Assembly (NCBI GenBank): GCA_034007295.1
Contig: JAVERC010000014.1
Coordinates: 4,008 to 68,007 of the forward strand
Direction of reading: 5' to 3'
DNA from: JACKCP01 sp034007295
GTDB lineage: Bacteria; Desulfobacterota; Desulfobacteria; Desulfobacterales; JACKCP01
Length of the DNA: 64,000 bases
Shown here: piece by piece, positions 52,488 to 60,406 of the stretch
How the letters are laid out: each line of letters opens with the position of its first letter
Numbering within the stretch: position 1 is the stretch's first letter
The notes under the pieces: generated by a model
What the model was told of the DNA's origin: nothing
What the model saw: the letters and a program-made list of their open reading frames with translations, nothing else
The model's database searches: none
Translations under genes and position numbers: made by a program

Positions 52488-52516
52488 CAATATTCTCACA
52501 GAACTTAATATGTCAA
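52487..52516 (-). promoter_or_regulatory. sigma-70-type promoter of the DUF134/NifX operon
   Basis: On the minus strand TTGACA (52511-52516), 18-bp spacer, TATTGT (52487-52492). The start would fall inside the palindrome at 52468-52487. Confidence 0.6.
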
Positions 52517-52616
52517 GTTAAAAATTTAAAAAATTATTAGTTGTTACAAATAAATCATCATGATAATTTATCAATAATCTAGTGTTTTATAAAATTTTGG
52601 AATATGCAGGTATTTA

Positions 52617-53378
52617 ATGGATCAGGTTTTAGAAGAAATTAAACAAATGGCAATTGAGATTGTTGATCAGTCCAGGTTACCATCTTTTTACAATGATTAT
52701 AATGATCTAATAAACCAGTCTAAAAATTTTTTTAATGAGGATGAACTCATTATTAAAATGAGAAAAGACTTGTTTGAAACCCTTGAAGATAATTTTGGAC
52801 ATGGATATGGTCATGCAAAAAAAGTTGCTATTGAGGCCGGTGTAATTTTTTTGGTTGAAATGAAAAGGGCAGGGGGCCAAAAAAAAGATGGTCATTATCT
52901 TTCCATTGCCCAGACAGCAGGTCTTCTTCATGATATATGTCGAAAGGAAAAAGACCATGCAAAAAAAGGTGCAATCTATGCTAGATCATATCTTGATGGA
53001 ATATTTGAAGATTTAAAAAATATAGATTCAGTAGTTCATGCGATTTCAAATCATGAAGCTTTTTGTGATTTTTATGAAGAAGCCCCAAATTTTGAAGCTT
53101 CAGTTTTATCAGATTCATTGTATGATTCGGATAAATTCAGGTGGGGCCCTGACAATTTTTCCCATATGCTCTGGGCAATGCTTGCCCATGCAGATATAAG
53201 TGCAGCTCAGTTTATGAGTGGGTATGGAAGGGGAATAAATTCCTTAAGAAAAATCAAAAAAACATTTAGAACACACACAGGCAGAAAATACGGGCCTGAA
53301 TTTATTGATATTGGAATTGAGATCGGCACAACTCTTTTAAGCAGGATTAAAAATGAAATTGGGCTTTTGCAGAATTGA
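52617..53378 (+). CDS. HD-domain phosphohydrolase-like protein
   Basis: 253 residues. The HD signature is split as usual: FGHGYGHAKKVAIEAG, then AGLLHDICRKEKDHAKKGA and VVHAISNHEAF. These His/Asp residues bind metal in phosphohydrolases acting on nucleotides. No partner domain is present. Its 3' end overlaps the Cys-rich gene by 26 nt, so the two are coupled. Confidence 0.8.
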   Translation: MDQVLEEIKQMAIEIVDQSRLPSFYNDYNDLINQSKNFFNEDELIIKMRKDLFETLEDNFGHGYGHAKKVAIEAGVIFLVEMKRAGGQKKDGHYLSIAQTAGLLHDICRKEKDHAKKGAIYARSYLDGIFEDLKNIDSVVHAISNHEAFCDFYEEAPNFEASVLSDSLYDSDKFRWGPDNFSHMLWAMLAHADISAAQFMSGYGRGINSLRKIKKTFRTHTGRKYGPEFIDIGIEIGTTLLSRIKNEIGLLQN

Positions 53379-54192
53379 TGAAGAAGCATCTGAAAATGTA
53401 AAAAAAGTTCCAGGCAAAGTTTATTTGTGCAGGACAGAATATATGTCCTGCGGAGCATGCTGTGGAATTTATAATTTTAATTATACTTCCCGTCAAAATT
53501 TTTTTGATGTCATTATAGATAGAACTGTAAGATTTGAAAGTGTTGAAAGAACAATTGAGGCAATTTTAGAATTTGGAGAAGCTGAATCAAAAAAAATAGA
53601 TTGTTTTGGAAAAAAGCCTTTTCCCCAATTTCACCACTGTCCTTTTACAGGGTTTATGGATTCAGCCTTTGATAAACCAGGGTGTCTTCTCCATCCCCTT
53701 GCAGAAAAAAATTCTGGAGTCGATTATAGAGGCCTCAGCTATTATGGAGGTCTTGCATGTGCCTCTTATTTTTGTCCTACTTATTATAATGTTTCATCTG
53801 AAAGAAAGCTTATTGTGAGGAACGCCCTTGAGGATTCATATTCTTACGGCCTTATAATAACCGAAGATAAAATGATCAACAATCTTTTTGATATTGTAGA
53901 GAAAAAAAAGGGGAAAAAATTATTTCCCCATGAAGTGAACGATGAGGCAATGATTAAACTTGAAAAGATTTTAAAATTTAAACTTGGCTGCCCTTTAATT
54001 TCTGATAACAGCCATCCTGCAAATTATTTTTTTGGAGATGCAGACACAAAAGATGAAATTTTTTATTTTAGAACATCTGAATTTTATCATATTTTAAAAG
54101 CTATAAAAGCTTTAATTACGTCTAAAAAAGATCTTCTTGATGCTGAAAATTTTTTAAATAAAGAAATTAGTGAATTTGTAAATCTCTTATGA
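53353..54192 (+). CDS. cysteine-rich protein of unknown function (YkgJ-like CGACC motif)
   Basis: 279 residues. Cys pattern: C6, C26, C33, C36, C37 (YLCRTEYMSCGACCGIYN), then FHHCPFTGF, GCLLHP, ACASYFCPTYYN and LGCPL. The first part resembles CxxCxxCC zinc/iron-chelating domains, so a metal or Fe-S site is likely. There is no signal peptide. It is coupled to the HD gene by a 26-nt overlap and abuts minE tail to tail with no gap. I do not recognise a function. Confidence 0.65.
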   Translation: MKLGFCRIDEEASENVKKVPGKVYLCRTEYMSCGACCGIYNFNYTSRQNFFDVIIDRTVRFESVERTIEAILEFGEAESKKIDCFGKKPFPQFHHCPFTGFMDSAFDKPGCLLHPLAEKNSGVDYRGLSYYGGLACASYFCPTYYNVSSERKLIVRNALEDSYSYGLIITEDKMINNLFDIVEKKKGKKLFPHEVNDEAMIKLEKILKFKLGCPLISDNSHPANYFFGDADTKDEIFYFRTSEFYHILKAIKALITSKKDLLDAENFLNKEISEFVNLL

Positions 54193-54465
54193 TTATCCAA
54201 ACTTTCTTTTTGCGGAAAGAATGGGAGTATTAAGCACAAGAGCAGAAAGATCATCTTGTCGTTCAATATCTAGCTTTAATGAACTTTTATCAATTTCAAA
54301 ATATTTTGAAATAACATCAACAATATCTTTTTGAAGTGCTTCAAGTATTTCATCCGACACCTCAAGTTTATCGTAAATAAGAGCGAATTGAAGTCTTTTT
54401 TTAGCAATATCTCGTGTTGATTCTTTTCCTGTGCCAAATATTTTTCCAAAGAATCCATTCTTCAT
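54193..54465 (-). CDS. minE: cell division topological specificity factor MinE
   Basis: 90 residues. The N-terminal MinD-binding helix region has FFGKIFG and STRDIAKKRLQFALIYDK; the C-terminal dimerisation part has EILEALQKDIVDVISKYFEI. It stimulates MinD ATPase and drives pole-to-pole oscillation. ATG at 54465 is preferred to GTG at 54474 because AAAGGTG then sits at the right distance. It is the last gene of minCDE. Confidence 0.93.
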   Translation of the reverse strand: MKNGFFGKIFGTGKESTRDIAKKRLQFALIYDKLEVSDEILEALQKDIVDVISKYFEIDKSSLKLDIERQDDLSALVLNTPILSAKRKFG

Positions 54466-54491
54466 AATACTCACCTTTAAAGGGAAAAAGT

Positions 54492-55352
54492 TTATTTTTT
54501 AATGCCTAATTTTGAAGTTATTTTGCCCCATAATCCTTTTTGATCATAAATGGGTTCTTTAATGGGAACTGTTAAATCTCCTAATATTCTTTTAGCTATT
54601 CTTGTATATGCCTGGCCTGCCTTGGAAGTTTTGTCGTCAATTATATAGCTTCCTGTGTTTGTTGCAGCTATTACCCTGTCATCCATTTCAACAAGGCCTA
54701 TAAGCTCAACAGAAAGAACATCCTCAACATCTTTGTGGCTCAGCATATCTCCGTTTACAACCATATAGGGAACAATTCTGTTTACAATAAGTTTTGGAGT
54801 AATTGATCTGGCATACAACAGTCCAATTATTCTGTCTGCATCTCTTACTGCTGAAACTTCAGGAGTACATACAACAATAGCCTCATCTGCCCCTGTTACA
54901 GAGTTCTCAAAGCCCTGTTCAATGCCTGCAGGACAATCAATAAGAATATAATCAAATTCTTCTCTTAATTTTTTGGTAAGCCTTGCCATATCATCTGTAT
55001 TAAGAGCATTTTTATTATCACTTTGAGACGCTGGAATAAGAAAAAGTCCTTCTATTCTTCTATCTCTGATTGCAGCCTGCTTTACCTGGCATCTTCCATG
55101 TGCAAGATCTACAACATTGTAAACGATTCGGTTTTCTAGACCCATTACAACATCAAGGTTTCGAAGTCCAATATCCATATCTACAACAGCAACAGTTTTA
55201 CCAAGGGATGCAATTGCAGCTCCCAGGGAAGCAGTAGTCGTTGTTTTCCCTACCCCACCTTTTCCTGATGTGATTACTATGACTTTGCCTTTCAAATCTG
55301 CACCTCTTTTTTGTTTTGATATAAAACTTAATTTTATCTCACTTCCGGCCAT
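54492..55352 (-). CDS. minD: septum site-determining ATPase MinD
   Basis: 286 residues as drawn. Deviant Walker A VITSGKGGVGKTTTTASLG, switch DCPAGIEQGFENS and a C-terminal amphipathic membrane-targeting end (GLWGKITSKLGIKK) are present. The first 19-20 residues (MAGSEIKLSF...) are unusual: MinD normally starts just before KGKVIVITSGKGG. A TTG at 55295 gives exactly that start and has AGAGGTG upstream, so the true protein may begin there. With the ATG start it overlaps minC by 19 nt. Confidence 0.95.
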   Translation of the reverse strand: MAGSEIKLSFISKQKRGADLKGKVIVITSGKGGVGKTTTTASLGAAIASLGKTVAVVDMDIGLRNLDVVMGLENRIVYNVVDLAHGRCQVKQAAIRDRRIEGLFLIPASQSDNKNALNTDDMARLTKKLREEFDYILIDCPAGIEQGFENSVTGADEAIVVCTPEVSAVRDADRIIGLLYARSITPKLIVNRIVPYMVVNGDMLSHKDVEDVLSVELIGLVEMDDRVIAATNTGSYIIDDKTSKAGQAYTRIAKRILGDLTVPIKEPIYDQKGLWGKITSKLGIKK

Positions 55353-56017
55353 GGAAGTTTTGAAAAAGGATTTTGGTCAAGATAACTAGTAATTTCAAGT
55401 TCACCTAAACTGTTTAAAAATGCTATTTCAGGAAGTTTAATACTTTTTTTTGCTCCTCCTACGCCTACAACATCATTGATTTGTATTTGGGAAGGTCTGA
55501 AATCCAGTGCAAATATAACGGATTTATTATCTTTTTTTTGGCCGGCAATGGCCGTGCCGCATAAAGCTCCAAGAATTATAATGTCTCCGCCGGCAATGAC
55601 TTCAGCCCCAGGGTTGACATCACCATAAATTATAAGGTGTTTTGAAGCATCGATTTTTTGTCCCGATCTTACCCTTCCGGTAATCATTAAGACTTCACTT
55701 TTAGAATTTTTCCACCCTCTTTCAACTTCTCTGGTGCGTACCCTTTGTTTTAGTTCTGCCTTTATTGTTTTATGATTTTTAAAAGGTTTAACAGATTCTA
55801 CAAAAAATTTGTCTTTTAAAAAAGGAAAAAGCTCTTCTGTAAATTCATAGTCCTCAGATTCAGAGTCAATATAGATATGAGCACCTTTAATAAGATGGCT
55901 TAAAGGAATAAGTGTCTGAGAAACTTCGTCAAACAGATTTTTTTTAGAAATACTCTTATCAAGTATAAGCCGGAATCCATCGCCAACTCCCTTGATAGTT
56001 ACTGATTTTTCAGCCAT
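55334..56017 (-). CDS. minC: septum site-determining protein MinC
   Basis: 227 residues. N-terminal domain (about 1-100) with KGVGDGFRLILDKS; a Lys/Arg-rich linker (LKQRVRTREVERGW); C-terminal right-handed beta-helix with VRSGQKIDASKHLIIYGDVN and PGAEVIAGGDIIILGALCG. It inhibits FtsZ at cell poles with MinD. First gene of the minCDE operon. Confidence 0.94.
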   Translation of the reverse strand: MAEKSVTIKGVGDGFRLILDKSISKKNLFDEVSQTLIPLSHLIKGAHIYIDSESEDYEFTEELFPFLKDKFFVESVKPFKNHKTIKAELKQRVRTREVERGWKNSKSEVLMITGRVRSGQKIDASKHLIIYGDVNPGAEVIAGGDIIILGALCGTAIAGQKKDNKSVIFALDFRPSQIQINDVVGVGGAKKSIKLPEIAFLNSLGELEITSYLDQNPFSKLPWPEVR

Positions 56018-56113
56018 TATTAAGCCTTTTTTTGGATAAGTTCCCTGAAAATTTAAAAAAACAGAAATTTGGGTATCATGACTTTATAAAAAAAAGGAGT
56101 TAATGTGTCAAGA

Positions 56114-56186
56114 TGAGTGTATATTAAACTTGAAATCAAATCTTTCAAAGATTACAATTTTTAAATTTAAAAATATAATACACTCA
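56114..56186. repeat. covarying-hairpin family copy
   Basis: TGAGTGTAT and ATACACTCA form a 9-bp stem around an AT-rich loop containing TTTAAATTTAAAAATATA. It lies 6 bp past the alr stop on the minus strand. The arms differ from those of the other copies but still pair. Confidence 0.55.
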
Positions 56187-56192
56187 ATTCAA

Positions 56193-57320
56193 TTATACAT
56201 AAACTCTTTTAGCCCTTGAAGTAAGTGAAGACACAATTTCATAATTTATTGTTCCTGTTTTTTGTGCGTGATAATCTGCTGTTATGATTTTATCTGTGAA
56301 AATTACTGCATAATCGCCTGGATTAACATTTTCAATTTCTGTTACATCTGCGACACAAAGGTCCATGCAGATCCTGCCTCTTACCGGAGCTTTTTTGCCG
56401 TTAATTAAAAAATCTGTTTTTGATGAAAGAAGTCTTGAAAATCCGTCTGCATAGCCAAGTGTAATTGTGGCGAGTTTTGAATTTTTTTCAGCTTTCCATG
56501 TTCTACCGTAGCTTACATAACTCCCTTTTTTAACATTTTTGACCTGTACTATTCTTGCTTTTAAGGTCATTGCCGGAAAAAGCTCAACTATTGATCTGTC
56601 AACTTCAGGGGATGGATACAGCCCGTAAATTGCAATACCAGGTCTTACCAGTGAATTTCTTGATTCTTTGATGTTCATAAGTCCGGCACTGTTTGCACAG
56701 TGGTAAAAATTGAAGCCGATTTTTTTTTGTTCCAGTTTTTTTATGACAGAGCTGAATTTATTCATTTGAAAATGCGCATACTCAAGGTCTTTTTCGTCTG
56801 CTGTTGCAAAATGGGTAAAAATCCCAACTGGTTCAATGTTTTCAAGTGCTTTTATTTTTGTTACTTGTGCTTCAATCTGATCCTCATCTCCACTAATTCC
56901 GACTCTGCCCATTCCTGTGTCAATTTTGATGTGAACCCTGATTTTTTTGTTTATTTCCTTTGCCTTTGATGAAACAAGCCTTGCTGTTTCATAATCATAT
57001 ACTGAAACTTCAATATTATTTTCACAGATTTCATTTATCATGCCTTCGCATGGATATCCAAGGGTCAGAATTGGGCAGCTTATTTTGTCTGCCCTTAATT
57101 TAAGTGCCTCTTCAGCCCTTGCAACACCAAGAACCGAAGCTCCGCTTTCAAGTGCTTTTTTACCGACTTCAACTGAGCCGTGGCCGTATCCGTCTGCCTT
57201 TACAACTGCCATCAATGATGTGTTTTTGCCGGCAAGGATTTTAAGGTTTTTTACATTCTGTCCTATTTTATCCAGGTTTACTTCTGCAATAATATCGTTT
57301 TTGTTCATGGCTGGTTCCAT
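56193..57320 (-). CDS. alr: alanine racemase
   Basis: 375 residues. PLP lysine is Lys41 in MAVVKADGYGHGS; the catalytic Tyr of the other side lies in GSYVSYGRTW; RICMDLCVADVT and LTSRAKRVYV are also typical. It makes D-alanine for peptidoglycan. Start is the first ATG or the one four codons later (57308); neither has a strong ribosome site. It ends with a hairpin and is followed by minCDE on the same strand. Confidence 0.95.
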   Translation of the reverse strand: MEPAMNKNDIIAEVNLDKIGQNVKNLKILAGKNTSLMAVVKADGYGHGSVEVGKKALESGASVLGVARAEEALKLRADKISCPILTLGYPCEGMINEICENNIEVSVYDYETARLVSSKAKEINKKIRVHIKIDTGMGRVGISGDEDQIEAQVTKIKALENIEPVGIFTHFATADEKDLEYAHFQMNKFSSVIKKLEQKKIGFNFYHCANSAGLMNIKESRNSLVRPGIAIYGLYPSPEVDRSIVELFPAMTLKARIVQVKNVKKGSYVSYGRTWKAEKNSKLATITLGYADGFSRLLSSKTDFLINGKKAPVRGRICMDLCVADVTEIENVNPGDYAVIFTDKIITADYHAQKTGTINYEIVSSLTSRAKRVYV

Positions 57321-57502
57321 TGGTTTCAGTTAAAACAATAATGGCAATTTTCAATTTTTGCGGAATATATGTCAATGATTTAATTGAATAGATTGTATCT
57401 TATATTTGATGATAACTTTTTGTGGTGTTGTTTTTACTTAACGTCTGCCAGAAAGAAGAGAAAAGAAACAGGATATAATACTTTATAGAAAAAGGAGTTA
57501 AA

Positions 57503-57658
57503 TCAATTACTGCAGAGGTTTGTGTTTGCCGGATGTTTTCTCAATCTGTGTTCCTGGAAATCAGTGGCTATGGCCATAATGGCCATGAGTGTGGAAAGTA
57601 TCTGAGCTGCACGAACATCTTGATAAAGGTCTCTCTTATCAAAAAAATCTGCAATCAT
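57503..57658 (-). CDS. small ORF or gene remnant, unknown
   Basis: 51 codons beginning MIADFFDKRDLYQDVRAAQI and ending LRKHPANTNLCSN. The composition looks protein-like (hydrophobic middle STLMAIMAIATDF, then polar) and is less AT-rich than flanks. However, the ATG falls inside the arm of the adjacent terminator hairpin, so it may be the tail of a deleted gene rather than an active one. No family recognised. Confidence 0.25.
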   Translation of the reverse strand: MIADFFDKRDLYQDVRAAQILSTLMAIMAIATDFQEHRLRKHPANTNLCSN

Positions 57659-57691
57659 GAATCAATCGGTTTAAGTGCATGATTGCAGATT
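57646..57691. terminator. rho-independent terminator of the YqhD-like gene
   Basis: AATCTGCAATCATG and CATGATTGCAGATT form a perfect 14-bp stem. On the minus strand it is followed by a run of seven T and lies about 80 nt past the stop of the dehydrogenase gene. Confidence 0.85.
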
Positions 57692-57772
57692 TTATTTTTA
57701 TATATGCTTTTTTTTGTCTTTAGAAATTTAAAATTTATTCTCTTTTGCAGATCATTAAATTTTTTCTAAAGA

Positions 57773-58939
57773 TTACATTGCTGTCTGTAAAATCTTAAGG
57801 CTTATTTCAGGTGTAATATCCTGAGTTTCAGAAAGAGCTGTCATACCGTGTGCCTTAAGCTGTTCTACTACATCAGAAAGCTGTTCTTCCTTAACTCCAT
57901 ATTCTGAAAGCCTGGTTTTAATTCCAAGGCTTTCAAAAAATCCTCTGGTTCTTTCTATTGCAAGATTAATCTTTTTATTCTGGTCAGTCTCTTCTATATT
58001 CCAGATACGCTCAGCATACTGGATAAGTTTTTCACGCTTCTGATCACGCCTTACCTCCATAAGTGCAGGGTAAACAACTGCAAGGGTCTGCCCGTGATCT
58101 ATTCCAAACATTGCAGTAAGTTCGTGGCCTATCATATGTGTTGCCCAATCCTGTGGAACTCCGGCTGCAATTATTCCGTTCAATGCCATTGTGGCACTCC
58201 ACATGTGGTTTGCCCTTGCATCATAGTTTTCAGGTTCGTTTACAGATGTTTCCCCTGTTTCTATGAGAGTATGAAGAATACCTTCTGCCCATCTGTCCTG
58301 AACCCTTGCATCAACAGGATATGTTATATACTGCTCTAATGTGTGAATAAATGCATCTGCAATTCCGTTTGCAACCTGAATTTTGGGCAAAGTAAATGTA
58401 TAGGTCGGGTCAAGCACGGAAAAAACAGGGAATGCAAGGGGACTCATCACAGGAAATTTACCGTGGTTATAGGTTATTACAGCACCGCTGTTCATTTCGG
58501 AACCTGTTGCAGGAAGAGTAAGTACTGAACCAAGGGGAACTGCCTTTTTTACAGTTTCCGAAGTTATTGGCATGAATCCGAATTTTAAAAGATCTGTTTC
58601 ATCTCCTTCATAATATGAAGCAAGAGAAATAAATTTGGTTCCGTCAATAACCGAACCTCCTCCTATTGCAAGAATAAAATCAATTTTCTCTTTTCTTACA
58701 ATTTCAACAGCCTTCATAAGTGTTTCAAAATTCGGATTTGGTTCTATTCCTGAAAATTCGAAAACAGTATTTGATTTTAAAACCGATTTTGCCTTGTCAA
58801 TAATTCCGTTTTTTTTGGCGCTTCCGCCTCCGTATGTAATCAAAACCTTTGCATCTTTTGGGATAAGGCTTCCCATTTCTTCTATTTTATCTTTTCCGAA
58901 AAGTATTCTTGTTGGATTGTAAAAATCAAAATTAAACAT
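57773..58939 (-). CDS. yqhD: YqhD-type NADPH-dependent aldehyde reductase (iron-containing ADH family)
   Basis: 388 residues, one more than E. coli YqhD, which it resembles along its whole length (NPTRILFGKD, RVLITYGGGS-like KVLITYGGGSAKKNG, PQDWATHMIGHELTAMFGIDHGQ). The nucleotide loop GGGSVIDGTKF and metal His residues (GIADAFIHTLEQY; HMIGHELTAMFGIDHG) are intact. It reduces toxic short-chain aldehydes such as those from lipid peroxidation. The aldo/keto reductase gene lies 23 nt upstream, suggesting a shared detoxification operon. Confidence 0.93.
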   Translation of the reverse strand: MFNFDFYNPTRILFGKDKIEEMGSLIPKDAKVLITYGGGSAKKNGIIDKAKSVLKSNTVFEFSGIEPNPNFETLMKAVEIVRKEKIDFILAIGGGSVIDGTKFISLASYYEGDETDLLKFGFMPITSETVKKAVPLGSVLTLPATGSEMNSGAVITYNHGKFPVMSPLAFPVFSVLDPTYTFTLPKIQVANGIADAFIHTLEQYITYPVDARVQDRWAEGILHTLIETGETSVNEPENYDARANHMWSATMALNGIIAAGVPQDWATHMIGHELTAMFGIDHGQTLAVVYPALMEVRRDQKREKLIQYAERIWNIEETDQNKKINLAIERTRGFFESLGIKTRLSEYGVKEEQLSDVVEQLKAHGMTALSETQDITPEISLKILQTAM

Positions 58940-58962
58940 TTATAATTTTCCTTTATAGTTTT

Positions 58963-59958
58963 TTAATTTTTAACCATTTTCTGCAGTGCTTCTGGATAAC
59001 GATCACCAATTATATCAATTTTTGAAACCGCATCTTTTATTTTCTGCAGATCATCTTTATTTAGCTTTATATTCGCTGATCCAATATTTTCTTCAAGGCG
59101 GCCGGGGTTTGTTGTTCCGGGAATGGGGACAATATAATCTCTTTGCGCCAGAAGCCAGGCCAGAGAAATCTGGGCTGGTGTTGCATTTTTTTCTGCTGCA
59201 ATTGTCTTTATAATCTCTACAAGAGCCATATTGGCTTTTCTTGCCTCTTTAGCAAAACGGGGCAGAGTGTTTCTGAAGTCGTTTTCATCAAACTTAGTAT
59301 TTTCATTTATTTTACCGCTAAGAAAGCCTCTTCCAATTGGACTGAAAGGAACAAGACCTATTTCAAGTTCGTCCAGCAGCGGAATAAGTTCTTTTTCCGG
59401 CTCTCTCCACATTAATGAATATTCGTTTTGAACAGCTGTAACAGGCAAAACTGCATGGGCTTTTCTTATTGTTTCAATTCCTGGCTCTGACAGACCAAAA
59501 TGCTTTACTTTCCCTTCTTTTATAAGATCTTTTACTGTTCCTGCAACATCTTCAATAGGTACATCGGGATCTACCCTGTGCTGATAAAAAAGATCTATTG
59601 CCTCAATTTTAAGCCTTTTAAGAGAAGCTTCTGCAACCTCTTTTATATGTTCTGGACGGCTGTCAAGCCCATCCCATCCTGGTGTTCCATCGGTTTTTAA
59701 TTTAAATCCGAACTTTGTTGCTATTGAAATTTTATCATGAAAGGAATGAAGAGCACGTCCAAGAAGCTCTTCGTTTGTGTAAGGTCCGTAAACTTCAGCT
59801 GTATCAAAAAAAGTAATTCCAAGATCCACGGCCTTATGAAGCAGGTCTGTCATTTTATTGATGTCCGATGGAAGACCATATGCAAAGCTCATACTCATAC
59901 AGCCAAGTCCAAGAGCTGAAACTGTAAGTCCGTTTTTTCCTAGTTTACGATTCTTCAT
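58963..59958 (-). CDS. aldo/keto reductase
   Basis: 331 residues, (beta/alpha)8 NADPH-dependent carbonyl reductase. Catalytic residues: Asp and Tyr in FFDTAEVYGPYTNEE, Lys in ISIATKFGFKL and His in LFYQHRVDPDVPIED. The C-terminal cofactor segment PIPGTTNPGRLEENIG is present. It belongs to the YajO/Tas-like AKR group and heads the operon with the YqhD-type reductase. No regulator gene is adjacent. Confidence 0.92.
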   Translation of the reverse strand: MKNRKLGKNGLTVSALGLGCMSMSFAYGLPSDINKMTDLLHKAVDLGITFFDTAEVYGPYTNEELLGRALHSFHDKISIATKFGFKLKTDGTPGWDGLDSRPEHIKEVAEASLKRLKIEAIDLFYQHRVDPDVPIEDVAGTVKDLIKEGKVKHFGLSEPGIETIRKAHAVLPVTAVQNEYSLMWREPEKELIPLLDELEIGLVPFSPIGRGFLSGKINENTKFDENDFRNTLPRFAKEARKANMALVEIIKTIAAEKNATPAQISLAWLLAQRDYIVPIPGTTNPGRLEENIGSANIKLNKDDLQKIKDAVSKIDIIGDRYPEALQKMVKN

Positions 59959-60406
59959 GTTTGGTTCCTTTTTTGTTTTTATTCATATTTTTTCAGAAAA
60001 TTTTAAAATAACCTGATGATGGAAATATACATTAGAGTTATAAAAATGATGTAGACCGATCCTGCCTGATTCTTGCCTGATTATCCGATATTATGAAACT
60101 TTGTAAAAAGTTAAGGTTTTCCTGTTAAACTATTTTTTATTTTTTATCTGATTTAAAAAATTATTCTTGTAATCTCAGATAAAACTACTGAAACAACTAA
60201 TTTTGAACCGTTTTAAAAATATAGCTTGTTTTGATATCAAGCCTGGAAATACTTGGCTGCCTGAAAACAAAAAGCCGTTTTTCATAGTTAAAATAATATT
60301 CTTAATTGCCTGTTACTCCTAAAATCCCGCTTTTAGAATAAATCTCTGAAAGCAGGAAAATCTCTTTTTCAGTTCTTTATTGGAGACTTTTATCATGCAT
60401 CATCGG
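59959..60406. other. 448-bp intergenic region
   Basis: No gene found. A hairpin TCCCGCTTT / AAAGCAGGA (60325-60357, one mismatch) lies about 50 bp past the stop of the CMD-cupin gene on the minus strand and may end its transcript. GTTTTAAAAATATAG near 60212 resembles part of the covarying-hairpin loop. The remainder presumably contains the promoter of the aldo/keto reductase gene. Confidence 0.45.

Larger units (their letters stand above)
57321..57772. other. intergenic region with terminator and a possible gene remnant
   Basis: 452 bp between alr and the YqhD-like gene. It holds the strong hairpin at 57646-57691 and a less AT-rich stretch (57503-57658) that can be read on the minus strand as 51 residues (see findings). 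The rest is AT-rich with no recognisable gene. Confidence 0.5.
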
